Of a stretch of 64,000 bases of DNA, positions 9,108 to 17,386 are shown one piece after another (the stretch's first letter is position 1; each line of letters begins with the position of its first letter). The stretch comes from Rhizorhapis suberifaciens (GTDB taxonomy: Bacteria; Pseudomonadota; Alphaproteobacteria; Sphingomonadales; Sphingomonadaceae), in contig NZ_JACHOV010000002.1 in NCBI RefSeq assembly GCF_014200045.1, forward strand, positions 329,843 to 393,842. The letters run 5' to 3'. The notes beneath the pieces were generated by a model, which was not told the DNA's origin, searched no databases, and saw only the letters and a list, made by a program, of their open reading frames with translations. The position numbers and the translations under genes were made by a program.

Positions 9108-9758
9108 CTATTCCCGCCCGGCCCTGAGCGCGGCGCCCGCCACGATCGGGGCCATGCCCGTCAGAAGCAATGATATGGCGGCCAGGAATTTCAGTGCAGC
9201 GCCGCTTTCATTTTCCAGCGATCCAGCGCCGAAGATCAGCAGAGGGACGGCCAGCGGAAGGGCCAGCAGCCCGGCAAGAGCGCTGCTGCTCCTCAACCCT
9301 GCCGTCAAGGCGCTTACCATCAGGCCCAATGCCGCCAAGGCTGGGGTTCCGAGGGCCAAGCCGAGCTCCAGGCGCAGGAGCGTCCAGCCATCAATGTTCA
9401 GCAAGGCCGCCGCGGGCAATGCAGCAATCATGACCGGCGGTCCGAAGCTCAGCCAGTGGGCAAGCAGCTTTGCCACGGCGATGACCTCATCCGCCATGCC
9501 CCGCAATAAAAGCTGATCAAGCACACCGCTATCGCGATCCGGCAAAATGAGGCGGTCGATGGGCAGGAGCGCCGCCAGCAACGCCGCTATCCAGATCACG
9601 CCTCCGCCAGTGCGCGAAAGCAGCATCGGATCCGGACCTACCGCAAAAGGAAAAAGGGTCGCCACCATCAACAAAAATGCAACCGGCAGCCAAGCGCCTC
9701 CATTGCGATACGCAAAGCCGGCATCCCGCAGGAGGACGGTCGAAAACGCGCTATTCAC
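9108..9758 (-). CDS. ccmB: Heme exporter membrane subunit CcmB
   Basis: Membrane permease of the CcmABCD ABC complex that releases heme-loaded CcmE for cytochrome c maturation. The 216-residue product has about six hydrophobic segments. The early ILPDRDSGVLDQLLLRG loop is a CcmB hallmark. It overlaps the end of ccmA by 4 bases and so is read from the same message. The rest of the ccm genes are not nearby. Confidence 0.92.
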   Translation of the reverse strand: MNSAFSTVLLRDAGFAYRNGGAWLPVAFLLMVATLFPFAVGPDPMLLSRTGGGVIWIAALLAALLPIDRLILPDRDSGVLDQLLLRGMADEVIAVAKLLAHWLSFGPPVMIAALPAAALLNIDGWTLLRLELGLALGTPALAALGLMVSALTAGLRSSSALAGLLALPLAVPLLIFGAGSLENESGAALKFLAAISLLLTGMAPIVAGAALRAGRE

Positions 9759-10387
9759 GGGCGCTCCCCGACACGGATGTGCTGCGTGAAAATGAGCGGC
9801 AGAGGCTGGTGTGAGGCCGCCAAAATCGTCCCGCCGCTCGCCAGATGAATTTGCATGATCCCGCCCAGCAGTTCCAGGGATGCGGCATCAAGCCCGTTGG
9901 CCGGTTCGTCCAGCAGCCAAAGCGGTGCCCCGCTTGCCATTACCCGCGCAAGCATTGCACGTTTGCGCTGCCCTGTTGAGAGCATCCGCACAGGAACTTC
10001 GGAAAGATGAGTGAGGGAGAGGGCCGCCATGGCATCTGCCACGGCCTGCTTGTCGGCTCCATCGATGCGTGCCCAGAAGGCCAGGGCATTGCTCAGTGTC
10101 TTGCGGACATCCAACGCCAAATTTTCATCGCTCATGGCCACGCGACCGGCTCGTTCGATCCTGCCGGCTGCAGGGTGCAGCAGTCCCGCGGCCAGCCTGA
10201 TCAAACTGGATTTACCGGCGCCATTGGGTCCGGAAACCAAGACTGCGTCGCCCGCGCCCAGCGTGAAATTCATGTCTTCAAACAATAGCCTGTCGCCACG
10301 CACGCATGTAACGCAATGGAAACGGAGGCTTGCGCCAGCGTCGATAATACCCACATCTTCCCCGTTCCGCGCCATGCTCAAAGCCAT
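9755..10387 (-). CDS. ccmA: Heme exporter ATPase CcmA
   Basis: ABC ATPase of the cytochrome c maturation heme-handling complex. Walker A is GPNGAGKSS, the signature is LSTGQRKRAMLARVM, and Walker B is LWLLDEPANGLD. The reading frame stays open to 10477, but that extension would overlap phhB and its ribosome site, so an internal ATG at 10387 (or 10375) is the more likely start. The gene is divergent from phhB and coupled to ccmB. Confidence 0.92.
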   Translation of the reverse strand: MALSMARNGEDVGIIDAGASLRFHCVTCVRGDRLLFEDMNFTLGAGDAVLVSGPNGAGKSSLIRLAAGLLHPAAGRIERAGRVAMSDENLALDVRKTLSNALAFWARIDGADKQAVADAMAALSLTHLSEVPVRMLSTGQRKRAMLARVMASGAPLWLLDEPANGLDAASLELLGGIMQIHLASGGTILAASHQPLPLIFTQHIRVGERP

Positions 10388-10424
10388 AGGCGCGCGGTGA
10401 TAAATGTCCAGAAGGAGAAGGACA

Positions 10425-10718
10425 ATGGTGCCCAAGCTGACGGAGGAAGAGCGAAGCGCCGCCCTGTCGGGCCTCACCGATTGGTCTTACGACGCGGAGC
10501 GTGACGGAATCAGGCGCAGTTTCCGTTTCGGGGACTTCAGGGCCGCATTCGGTTTCATGACGCAAGTGGCAATGCTGGCCGAAAAACTGGATCATCATCC
10601 TGAATGGTCCAATGTCTATAACCGTGTGGACATATTGCTGACGACTCATGACGCCAAAGGGCTTTCGAAGCGCGATATAGACCTGGCGCAAAAAATCGAT
10701 GCTCTATCCCGGAAATGA
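10425..10718 (+). CDS. phhB: 4a-hydroxytetrahydrobiopterin dehydratase
   Basis: Pterin-4a-carbinolamine dehydratase, which regenerates the pterin cofactor after aromatic amino acid hydroxylation. The family motif [12 protein letters not shown], followed by [13 protein letters not shown], is intact. The ATG at 10425 follows an excellent ribosome site (AAGGAGAAGGAC), so the upstream in-frame start at 10404 is rejected. No phenylalanine hydroxylase is next to it in the window. Confidence 0.92.
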   Translation: MVPKLTEEERSAALSGLTDWSYDAERDGIRRSFRFGDFRAAFGFMTQVAMLAEKLDHHPEWSNVYNRVDILLTTHDAKGLSKRDIDLAQKIDALSRK

Positions 10719-10774
10719 CGGTGACCATCCGGCTTCTTCCATTATGCTGGCGATGATTTGAACCCAGATAAGAG

Positions 10775-11788
10775 ATGATCATGGACGATTTGAGCGCCCT
10801 GGCCTTGGCTCTTCCCAAGGCGGAACTGCATCTGCATATCGAGGGCAGCCTGGAACCTGAGCAGATGTTCCAGTTTGCCAAGCGAAACAAGGTCGATATT
10901 CCTTTTGCCAGCGTGGACGAGGTTCGGACGGCATATCGCTTTTCCAACCTCCAGGATTTTCTGAATATCTATTATCAGGGCGCCGATGTGCTGCGAACGG
11001 AAGAAGATTTTCGTGATCTTGCGCTGGCTTATTTCGACCGCGCGGCGGCCGATAATGTCGTTCATGCCGAAATCTTTTTTGATCCTCAGACGCATATGAC
11101 GCGGAACATCCCTTTTTCGGTTGTGGCTGACGGATTACTCGCTGGGATGAAACAGGCCGAGGCAAAGCATGGTTTGAGTTCTAAGCTCATCCTCTGTTTT
11201 CTGCGTCATCTGGATGAAGAGGACGCTTTTTCCACATTCCGGGCAGCCGAGCCCTATTTTGACCGGATTGCGGGAGTTGGGCTGGATTCTTCCGAGGTCG
11301 GTCACCCTCCCGCAAAATTTTCTCGTATATTTTCGGCCGCAGGAGATGCAGGGTTGCTCCGTGTTGCCCATGCCGGAGAGGAAGGGCCGCCGGAATATGT
11401 CTGGGAGGCGCTGGACTTGCTGAACATCGACCGGCTCGACCACGGCAATCGTTCACTCGAAGACCCGTTGCTTGTGGCTCGGCTTGCTCGTCAGGCTATG
11501 ACGCTGACGGTTTGCCCGCTTTCCAATCTTAAACTCTGCGTCGTTGACGATATGCGCAATCATCCGATTTCGAGGATGCTTCAATTGGGCCTGCGGGCAA
11601 CGATAAACTCCGACGATCCGGCCTATTTTGGCGGATATATCGATGACAATTTTCAGGCATTGGTTAAATGTGGAAAGCTGCGGAAGGAGGATGTCGCGAC
11701 CTTGGCGCGCAACAGCTTTCTTGGATCATTTCTTCCTAACGAAGATATTGTCAGGCATCTGGCGACAATTGACGCCCTAATCGCCTGA
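10775..11788 (+). CDS. add: Adenosine deaminase family protein, adenine deaminase type
   Basis: Zinc hydrolase of the purine deaminase family. Metal and catalytic motifs are ELHLHIEGSL, HAGEEGPPEY, CPLSNLKL and NSDDPAYFGGY. LDHGNRSLEDP and DDPAYFGGY are the forms typical of the adenine deaminase branch (fungal Aah1 and related bacterial enzymes) rather than of true adenosine deaminases. It is therefore more likely to turn adenine into hypoxanthine, although automatic annotation would call it adenosine deaminase. Starts at 10775 or 10781 are equally possible. The 3' end overlaps the convergent TetR gene by 12 bases. Confidence 0.85.
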   Translation: MIMDDLSALALALPKAELHLHIEGSLEPEQMFQFAKRNKVDIPFASVDEVRTAYRFSNLQDFLNIYYQGADVLRTEEDFRDLALAYFDRAAADNVVHAEIFFDPQTHMTRNIPFSVVADGLLAGMKQAEAKHGLSSKLILCFLRHLDEEDAFSTFRAAEPYFDRIAGVGLDSSEVGHPPAKFSRIFSAAGDAGLLRVAHAGEEGPPEYVWEALDLLNIDRLDHGNRSLEDPLLVARLARQAMTLTVCPLSNLKLCVVDDMRNHPISRMLQLGLRATINSDDPAYFGGYIDDNFQALVKCGKLRKEDVATLARNSFLGSFLPNEDIVRHLATIDALIA

Positions 11789-12403
11789 GGCTCCGGTGGC
11801 ATAGCAGCGCAGGAACACATCGACAGCGCTTGCGGCCTCCGTTCTTATTTCCTCCGGCGGGACGGCATCGACAATGTTGAGCAGCATTTTCTGGTGCGCA
11901 CCGGCCATGCAGAGCGCCACAAGTTGATTGGCCGCAACGGCCGTGTCTACACAGCGAATGGACCCTTCTTGGATGCATTGATCCAGATAGTCGGCGATCA
12001 TCGCTTTTACGCTTTTCGGTCCGCGTTCATAGAAAATGCGGCCCAGTTCCGGAAAACGCCCGCCTTCACCATGTATAAGACGATGAAGCCTGATCGCCTC
12101 AATCCGGCTAACCCGTGTGACAAACTGAATGCAGAGGCGAAAAAGGGTTGAACGTGTATCTTCGTGCAGCTCGAGAATCTCTACAAGCTGCTGTTTGAAT
12201 TCTGTCGTCGCCTCATCCAGCACGGCAGCAAAAAGATCTTCCTTGGAAGGAAAATAGCTCCACAGCGTCCCCTTCGATCCGCCCAATTTCGCTGCAATCT
12301 CAGACATCGTCGTTGCAGCATAGCCGTTTTCGAAAAAGGACCGGCGCGCCACCTCCAATATGCACGCACGCCGCTCATTTTTCCGCGCTTCCCTTTTGCT
12401 CAT
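11777..12403 (-). CDS. TetR/AcrR family transcriptional regulator
   Basis: The N-terminal DNA-binding domain is clear: RRSFFENGYAATTMSEIAAKLGGSKGTLWSYFPSKEDLF in two blocks, with the helix-turn-helix at about residues 32-51. The C-terminal ligand domain (LHRLIHGEGGRFPELGRIFYERGP) resembles regulators of the AefR type that control efflux or degradation genes. The target cannot be told from the sequence: no efflux or catabolic gene is adjacent. The upstream region holds short inverted repeats that could be its own operator. Confidence 0.85.
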   Translation of the reverse strand: MSKREARKNERRACILEVARRSFFENGYAATTMSEIAAKLGGSKGTLWSYFPSKEDLFAAVLDEATTEFKQQLVEILELHEDTRSTLFRLCIQFVTRVSRIEAIRLHRLIHGEGGRFPELGRIFYERGPKSVKAMIADYLDQCIQEGSIRCVDTAVAANQLVALCMAGAHQKMLLNIVDAVPPEEIRTEAASAVDVFLRCYATGASGD

Positions 12404-12410
12404 GGCTACA

Positions 12411-12480
12411 GCGTACTTCAGTATGTTTGTATTGACAGAAAATTTTTTGGAGAGGATAAATTATCGTACTCAAAGGTACG
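12411..12480. promoter_or_regulatory. Promoter-like and operator-like sequence upstream of the TetR gene
   Basis: On the plus strand TTGACA (12432-12437) and GATAAA (12455-12460) are 17 bases apart, but no plus-strand gene follows. TACTTCAGTATGTTTGTA (12414-12431) has dyad ends and CGTAC-N6-GTACG (12465-12480) is an exact small inverted repeat. Such repeats beside a TetR gene may be its operator. The rest of the gap up to fpr is C-rich and holds no recognisable gene. Confidence 0.3.
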
Positions 12481-12661
12481 GTATTTTCAAGCCCCAATGA
12501 TTCGTCCGCTCCCCCTGTCCGCCGCCGCTCCCACAGGCATGCTGTTTTCAGCTTGCGCCCCCCCTCCCAGACTTGGCGCACGTCCTGAAATGAACGGCGG
12601 TGGACCCCTTTCTTCCCACCAGATACGAGGACCAGGTCCGAGAAAAAATGGGCGATACTGA

Positions 12662-13471
12662 TCAACCAACAAAAGCCTTTTCAATCACATAATCCCCCGG
12701 TTGCGCGTTCGAGCCTTCGATGAAGCCAAAACGTTCCAATATGGTCCGGCAATCTTGGATCATGGCCATGCTGCCGCAGAGCATCACCCGGTCCGACGAA
12801 GGATTGAGACGTTTTTGCCCGGCCGTCGTGCGAAACAGCTCGCAGCTTTGCAAAAGCGTTGTGATCCGTTGTCGCGTGGGAAAGTTTTCGCGCGTGACTA
12901 TCGGAATATAGCTTAGCTGAACCAGCGCCTGGTCCTGCACCAGCGGATCGCCGGCGAGCAGGCCGTTCAGCTCGTCGCGGTAGGCGAGGTCGCTGATTTG
13001 CCGCACGCTGTGGACAACCACCACCTGAGCAAACCGGTCATAGATATCCGCATCGCGAATGATTGACAGGAAAGGCGCCAAGCCTGTTCCCGTGGCAAGG
13101 AGAAAGAGGCGTTTGCCGGGCTTAAGGGCATCGGCGACCAGCGTTCCCGTGGCCTTGCGGGCGAGGTAAATCTCATCGCCGGTCTTTATCTTCTGCAGCC
13201 GGGATGTCAGCGGCCCGTCCGGAGACTTGATCGACAGGAATTCAAGTTCGTCCATATACGCCGGACTGGCGATGGAATAGGCGCGCAGAATTGGCCTTGT
13301 CTCACCGGGCAAGCCTAGCATTACAAATTCGCCTGATCGAAAGCGAAAAGATGGGGGCCGGCTTATGGCAAAGCTGAATAGATGATCATTCCAATGGCGC
13401 ACCCAGTTCACCCGTTCAATGTGATAGGCGGATTTAGGGGCGATGGCGGCCTGGGTCATGTCGCTCATCAC
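12662..13471 (-). CDS. fpr: Ferredoxin/flavodoxin NADP+ reductase
   Basis: FAD enzyme that moves electrons between NADPH and ferredoxin or flavodoxin. RAYSIASP binds FAD, GTGLAPFLSI binds NADP, VMLCGSMAMI is the third conserved block, and the C-terminal YVIEKAFVG ending is typical of bacterial subclass I reductases such as those of Rhodobacter and Azotobacter. It overlaps the upstream gene by 4 bases. The Fur box ahead of the pair suggests that this reductase is made when iron is scarce. Confidence 0.92.
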   Translation of the reverse strand: MMSDMTQAAIAPKSAYHIERVNWVRHWNDHLFSFAISRPPSFRFRSGEFVMLGLPGETRPILRAYSIASPAYMDELEFLSIKSPDGPLTSRLQKIKTGDEIYLARKATGTLVADALKPGKRLFLLATGTGLAPFLSIIRDADIYDRFAQVVVVHSVRQISDLAYRDELNGLLAGDPLVQDQALVQLSYIPIVTRENFPTRQRITTLLQSCELFRTTAGQKRLNPSSDRVMLCGSMAMIQDCRTILERFGFIEGSNAQPGDYVIEKAFVG

Positions 13472-13926
13472 CCACGGTCCCCGGTAATGGAATGGGGAAG
13501 AGCAGGGACTTGCGGGTTTAGATCAGCCGCTTGAAATCCCGGAATTGTCGCCTTGATAGCAGAAAAAAGAGGCATAACCGCCTCCTCCTTTACCAGCAGT
13601 TCAATGACGGCGACGGCCACACTTTCGTTTCCGGCCGCCATATCGCTCCAAAGGTGCAACAGCACGGCTTCATCGTCACCGATCTGATCGCGATGGAGGC
13701 AGTGGAACTCCAGCAGTGCTCTACCATCATAATTCAGGGCGCTCATCGCGATATGAAGATGCGGCAGAGCCTCAATGGCGGACATGCGCAAGAAGGCGGA
13801 AGCGAGTCGTGCTGGCGGGCAGTCGCCTTTGCGACTAACAGTCACCCATGCTCGCATCGCCCACAGGAGGAAGCGGCTGCCTTCAGGCAATGAGGTCACG
13901 GGGCGGTCAATGAGGTTGTACATCAA
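13468..13926 (-). CDS. Conserved hypothetical protein coupled to fpr
   Basis: I do not recognise a function. The 152-residue product starts MMYNLIDRPVTSLPEGSRFLLWAMRAW in two blocks and contains CPPARLASAF and HLHIAMSALNYDGR. It has no signal peptide or membrane helix and looks alpha-helical. I have a weak, unverified memory of a DUF6628 family of this kind in sphingomonads. A ribosome site (CAGGAG) precedes the ATG. The stop overlaps the fpr start (ATGA), and a Fur box lies about 40 bases upstream, so an iron-related role is inferred from context. Confidence 0.75.
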   Translation of the reverse strand: MMYNLIDRPVTSLPEGSRFLLWAMRAWVTVSRKGDCPPARLASAFLRMSAIEALPHLHIAMSALNYDGRALLEFHCLHRDQIGDDEAVLLHLWSDMAAGNESVAVAVIELLVKEEAVMPLFSAIKATIPGFQAADLNPQVPALPHSITGDRG

Positions 13927-13967
13927 GCTTGCTCCTGAAATGACGAACCGTTTTTTAATTTGCTATT

Positions 13968-13986
13968 GATAGTGAATATCATTAGC
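13968..13986. promoter_or_regulatory. Putative Fur box
   Basis: GATAGTGAATATCATTAGC matches the classical 19-base Fur consensus at 15 positions. On the plus strand it overlaps a TTGATA (13966-13971) and the spacer before CATAAA (13990-13995), so bound Fur would block the promoter of the RNA described next. On the minus strand it sits just upstream of the gene pair ending in fpr. Confidence 0.6.
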
Positions 13987-13996
13987 TAGCATAAAT

Positions 13997-14103
13997 GATC
14001 CTGCGGGATCGTCAAGCAGCGTGCATCTTCCCAGTCTCATCCTTCTCCCCGGGTGCACGCTGTAACTCACGCCGCCGGCCTTGCGGCTGGTGGCGTGTTT
14101 TTT
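13997..14103 (+). ncRNA. Candidate iron-regulated small RNA
   Basis: The segment codes for no protein but is packed with structure. GATCC-TGCG-GGATC is at 13997-14010. A perfect 9-bp stem CAGCGTGCA/TGCACGCTG (14017-14025 with 14054-14062) closes a 28-base C/U-rich loop containing TCATCCTTCTCCCC, and a strong terminator follows. A promoter (TTGATA, 18 bases, CATAAA) overlapping a Fur box lies immediately upstream. Pyrimidine-rich loops facing ribosome-binding purines are usual in alphaproteobacterial trans-acting RNAs of the mmgR/suhB type. The 5' end is approximate: depending on which -10 is used, transcription starts at about 13995-14003. No match to a known RNA family could be checked. Confidence 0.55.
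14068..14103 (+). terminator. Rho-independent terminator of the candidate small RNA
   Basis: CACGCCGCCGGCC (14068-14080) pairs with GGCTGGTGGCGTG (14085-14097) over a TTGC loop, with only G-T type mismatches, and six T follow at once. No protein gene lies on the plus strand upstream, so it must end a non-coding transcript. Confidence 0.8.
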
Positions 14104-14135
14104 CATGAAGGGGTGGGGGTGGAAGGAAGTTTGGC

Positions 14136-14561
14136 ATGCCGCTCGATCTGGACCTGATTGCCAGCACACCCGATATTCGCGGCTTACCCGCTGCTCAGGC
14201 CCGGATCACCTTAGCAACGCGCATCGCTGTGGTTTTCAACAAGTTGGGCCGCGATCCGGGTCCGGAACTCGCAAACCGTTTGGGATCGGAGGGAGCCGCA
14301 AGTCGCTTTCTGGCCCTGATGAGTGAAATGGGTTCGGTCTGGCCTGAGCCCGTATATGTCAATCCGCCATGCTGCCCCAAATTAAGCTATGACGAAATGA
14401 TGGTTCTGGATCTGCTTACGGCCTGTGGCCGAGCTGATCGGAAGGCCTTTGATGACTTTCTCATGGATATGCTGCCAGCAGAAGCGCGCGATAGGCTGTA
14501 TTTTTCTGCCGATGCCTTTGTGGCCAGCTATGTCGAAAAACCAGTCGGAAGAAAGGCTTGA
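14136..14561 (+). CDS. Conserved hypothetical protein, 141 residues
   Basis: I do not recognise this family. The product contains VYVNPPCCPKLSYDEMMVLD, with a CC pair inside a Pro-rich turn that could bind metal, followed by helical sequence and a basic C-terminus (EKPVGRKA). There is no signal peptide or membrane helix. A good ribosome site (GGAAGGAAG) precedes the ATG. It lies directly after the small-RNA terminator and ends 12 bases from the convergent tatC, so it is probably transcribed alone. Confidence 0.7.
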   Translation: MPLDLDLIASTPDIRGLPAAQARITLATRIAVVFNKLGRDPGPELANRLGSEGAASRFLALMSEMGSVWPEPVYVNPPCCPKLSYDEMMVLDLLTACGRADRKAFDDFLMDMLPAEARDRLYFSADAFVASYVEKPVGRKA

Positions 14562-14573
14562 AATGCGTTGCCA

Positions 14574-15350
14574 TCATTCGGCGACAACAATGTCGTCATC
14601 CTTTTTCTGCGTTCTTCGATCCGTAAACCAGATGGTGATGAGAGTGATTTCGTAGAGAAGGATCAGGGGAATCGCCAGCATCAACTGCGATACCACATCA
14701 GGCGGCGTCAACACCGCTGCGGCTATGAAGGCGAGCACGATCATGTACCGCCTTATTCCAACGAGCTGCTGCCGTGTCACGATGCCGGCTTTATTCAGCA
14801 GCATCAGCAGCACGGGCATCAGGAAGCTGATTCCGAAGGCGAGGATGAATTGCATCACCAGCGACAAATAGCTGTCTGTGCTTGGCAATGCCTCCACATC
14901 AAGGCCGCCGCTCTTCCCCTCAAAACTTAGAAAAAAGTGAAAGGCCGTGGGCATTACCACATAATAGGCAAGGGCCGCACCCAGCGTGAACAGCACGGGC
15001 GTGGCGATCAGGAAAGGGAGAAATGCTCGTTTTTCCTTGGCATAAAGGCCCGGAGCGACAAAGGCCCAAAGCTGATTCGCGATAATCGGAAAGGAGACAA
15101 AAAAGGCCGCGAACAGAGCGACCTTCACTTGTACAAAAAAAGCTTCGTAAAGCTTTGTATAGACCAGTCGCCCCTGGCCCGCGCCAAAGGCCTCTGACAA
15201 GGGCCGAACCAGGAACCCGAAAATGTGCTCGGAAAAATAGAAGCAGACCGCGAAGGAGATAAGGAGCGCGCCGATGCACCACATCAGACGCCGCCTTAAT
15301 TCCAGAAGATGATCGAGCAACGGCGCGCGCGTGTCGTCAATATCCCTCAT
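14574..15350 (-). CDS. tatC: Sec-independent translocase subunit TatC
   Basis: Core receptor of the twin-arginine translocase, which exports folded proteins. Six membrane helices, the N-terminal [16 protein letters not shown] block and the periplasmic loop block [19 protein letters not shown] are typical. [20 protein letters not shown] and [21 protein letters not shown], given here as two separate conserved stretches, identify the C-terminal half. It overlaps tatB by 4 bases. Confidence 0.96.
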   Translation of the reverse strand: MRDIDDTRAPLLDHLLELRRRLMWCIGALLISFAVCFYFSEHIFGFLVRPLSEAFGAGQGRLVYTKLYEAFFVQVKVALFAAFFVSFPIIANQLWAFVAPGLYAKEKRAFLPFLIATPVLFTLGAALAYYVVMPTAFHFFLSFEGKSGGLDVEALPSTDSYLSLVMQFILAFGISFLMPVLLMLLNKAGIVTRQQLVGIRRYMIVLAFIAAAVLTPPDVVSQLMLAIPLILLYEITLITIWFTDRRTQKKDDDIVVAE

Positions 15351-15700
15351 GCGGCGCTGCTGTCCTTTTCGGCCGCAGGTGATGAGCCAATCACTTTTGA
15401 AATCTCACCGGTTTCCGGCTCAGGCGCAGCTATCGGCTTGGCCAGTTCTTCGGCGACATCGGTCGTTGGCCATTGTTTCATGATCCGCTCATTTTCGGCC
15501 GCCCATTTTTTTTCCAGCTCCTCCATCTCCGCCTCGCGGATCATGGCGTCTAGGCCGGTGCGGAAATGACGTGCCATGCCACGAGCCTTTCCCACTACTT
15601 GCCCTACTTTGTAGAGCGCCCGTGGCAAGTCCTTGGGGCCGATAACGACAATCGCGACGATAGCGATAAGCAGAAGCTCGGTTGAGCCGATGTCAAACAT
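15347..15700 (-). CDS. tatB: Twin-arginine translocase subunit TatB
   Basis: One N-terminal helix ([20 protein letters not shown]) is followed by the [13 protein letters not shown] hinge and a long amphipathic helix. The Glu at position 8 in the helix is characteristic of TatB rather than TatA. The C-terminal half is acidic and Ala/Pro-rich. TatB hands signal peptides to TatC. The gene lies between tatA and tatC in one operon. Confidence 0.93.
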   Translation of the reverse strand: MFDIGSTELLLIAIVAIVVIGPKDLPRALYKVGQVVGKARGMARHFRTGLDAMIREAEMEELEKKWAAENERIMKQWPTTDVAEELAKPIAAPEPETGEISKVIGSSPAAEKDSSAA

Positions 15701-15732
15701 CTGGTGCTGTGATCCGGATCAGGGCTAAATGG

Positions 15733-15969
15733 TCAGCCGTGCTTTTGATCGTCGGTGACGGGCTGCGCCTGCTTCTCCGGAACGGTTTGGGATTCGATGC
15801 GGTTTACCGGCTTGGCGGCAGCATTGTCCTCATCATCCGCAAGGCCCTTCTTGAAGCTCTTCAGTCCCTTCGCCACGTCTCCCATCATATCGGAAAAACG
15901 GCCTTTCCCGAACAGCAGCAGAATTACGATACCAACAACCAGCCAATGCCAGATGCTAAGGCCACCCAT
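15733..15969 (-). CDS. tatA: Twin-arginine translocase subunit TatA
   Basis: A 78-residue pore-forming subunit: [20 protein letters not shown] forms the membrane helix, followed by [20 protein letters not shown], the FGxG hinge and amphipathic helix of TatA. The acidic, polar tail is normal. It is downstream of scpB and first of the tat genes. Confidence 0.95.
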   Translation of the reverse strand: MGGLSIWHWLVVGIVILLLFGKGRFSDMMGDVAKGLKSFKKGLADDEDNAAAKPVNRIESQTVPEKQAQPVTDDQKHG

Positions 15970-15998
15970 TTCAAATTCTCCTTGTACAAGCCATCTAT

Positions 15999-16589
15999 CT
16001 AGGCCTCTTCCCCGTCATTTTCCAGCGCGGATTGTCCGGCAAGTCCTTCCAGCGCCAAATCGACAGGGTCCAGCAAGCCAGCCGCTCGCAAATCTTCCAT
16101 GCCCGGAAGGTCCCGGCGGCTGACAAGGCCGAAATGGGACAGGAATTCGCTGGTGGTGGCATAAGTCAGCGGCCGGCCGGGAACTTCGCGCCTGCCTGCC
16201 GGACGTATCCAGCCCGCTTCCATCAGCACGTCCAGGGTGCCTTTGGCGACTTGCACGCCGCGAACAGCCTCGATCTCGGCCCGGCTGACGGGTTCGTGAT
16301 AGGCAATGATCGCCAGCGTTTCCATGCCCGCGCGGGAAAGCTTGCGCGGCTCTTCCTTTTCCCGGCGGAGGATGTGGGCCAGATCGGGCGCGGTCTGGAA
16401 GTGCCAGCGGCCGCCACGCTCGACCAGATTGACGCCGCGTGGGGCATAATCAGTCTCCAATGTTTCAAGCGCGGCCGACACATTGCCTTCATCGCCCACA
16501 TATTGCCTGATCTCGCCCAGGGTCAGGGGTTTGTCCGAAGCGAAAAGCGTAGCTTCGACGGCACGGATAAAATCATCGGGCGGGTTCAC
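15999..16589 (-). CDS. scpB: Segregation and condensation protein B
   Basis: Winged-helix subunit of the SMC-ScpAB condensin. The start [20 protein letters not shown] is followed by [12 protein letters not shown] and the conserved [23 protein letters not shown] region, with RGVQ and [18 protein letters not shown] after it. It overlaps scpA by 4 bases and is translated with it. Confidence 0.94.
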   Translation of the reverse strand: MNPPDDFIRAVEATLFASDKPLTLGEIRQYVGDEGNVSAALETLETDYAPRGVNLVERGGRWHFQTAPDLAHILRREKEEPRKLSRAGMETLAIIAYHEPVSRAEIEAVRGVQVAKGTLDVLMEAGWIRPAGRREVPGRPLTYATTSEFLSHFGLVSRRDLPGMEDLRAAGLLDPVDLALEGLAGQSALENDGEEA

Positions 16590-17386
16590 GCGGCGGCTTC
16601 CGGCGGACTGGCCGTTCGCAGGAAAATCGGCTCAAAAATCCCTTCTTGCCGAATATCGAGCCTGCCCTGCCGGGCGAGTTCCAATGCTGCCACAAAGCTG
16701 CTGGCCAGCGCAGAGCGGCGAAGGCCCGGGGTTGCGCCTTCAGGAAGGAAATTTTCGAGACTGGTCCAATCGAGTTGCACGCCCACCAGCCGTCCAACCC
16801 GCTCGATTGCTTCTTCCAGCGTCATGACCGCGCGGCGGGCGACAAAGTGCAGGGCAGGTTGCGTCCGCGCCTTCATTTGCCCGTAGGCGGAGATGAGGTC
16901 GTAGAGGGAGGCGTCCCAGGCGGCCTTGCGAATGGTGCGAAGGCCCTCGGGCGCTGGCCGAACGAACACGTCACGCCCGATCCGGTTGCGCGCCATCAAA
17001 CGAGCGCCTGCCTCTCGCATGGCGTTGAGCCGCTGCAGCCGCAAATGCAGCCGCAACGCCAACTCCTCCGGCGATGGATCGACCGTCGGATCTTTGGGCA
17101 GCAGGAGACCGGATTTAAGATAGGCGAGCCAAGCGGCCATCACGAGATAATCTGCTGCTACCTCCAGCTTCAGTTCCCGTGCGCCCTCAATGAAGGTGAG
17201 ATATTGCTCGACCAGCGCCAGAATGGAAAGTTCGCGCAAATCCACTTTCTGGGTCCTGGCGAGCGCGAGGAGCAGATCCAGCGGGCCTTCCCATCCGTCA
17301 AGCTCGACCGTCAGCACATCGGGCGATCCGGCTGGCAGAGCCGGACGGTCAACCAGGTCCGTCCAGTCAGCCAGCAAGTCGTTCAT
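16586..17386 (-). CDS. scpA: Segregation and condensation protein A
   Basis: Kleisin subunit that bridges the SMC heads and binds ScpB. The N-terminal block LDGWEGPLDLLLALARTQKVDL is split by the conserved WEGPLDLLL motif. ADYLVMAAWLAYLKSGLLLP and the C-terminal winged-helix part (SLENFLP onwards) complete the family pattern. It overlaps nagZ and scpB by 4 bases each. Confidence 0.94.
   Translation of the reverse strand: MNDLLADWTDLVDRPALPAGSPDVLTVELDGWEGPLDLLLALARTQKVDLRELSILALVEQYLTFIEGARELKLEVAADYLVMAAWLAYLKSGLLLPKDPTVDPSPEELALRLHLRLQRLNAMREAGARLMARNRIGRDVFVRPAPEGLRTIRKAAWDASLYDLISAYGQMKARTQPALHFVARRAVMTLEEAIERVGRLVGVQLDWTSLENFLPEGATPGLRRSALASSFVAALELARQGRLDIRQEGIFEPIFLRTASPPEAAA

Noticed and set aside
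10388..10477. N-terminal extension of ccmA
   Set aside because: It would overlap phhB and its strong ribosome site; the ABC domain begins later.
12432..12661. Second small RNA from the plus-strand promoter next to the TetR gene
   Set aside because: No terminator or convincing fold follows; the segment is only C-rich. Kept as a regulatory feature with low confidence.
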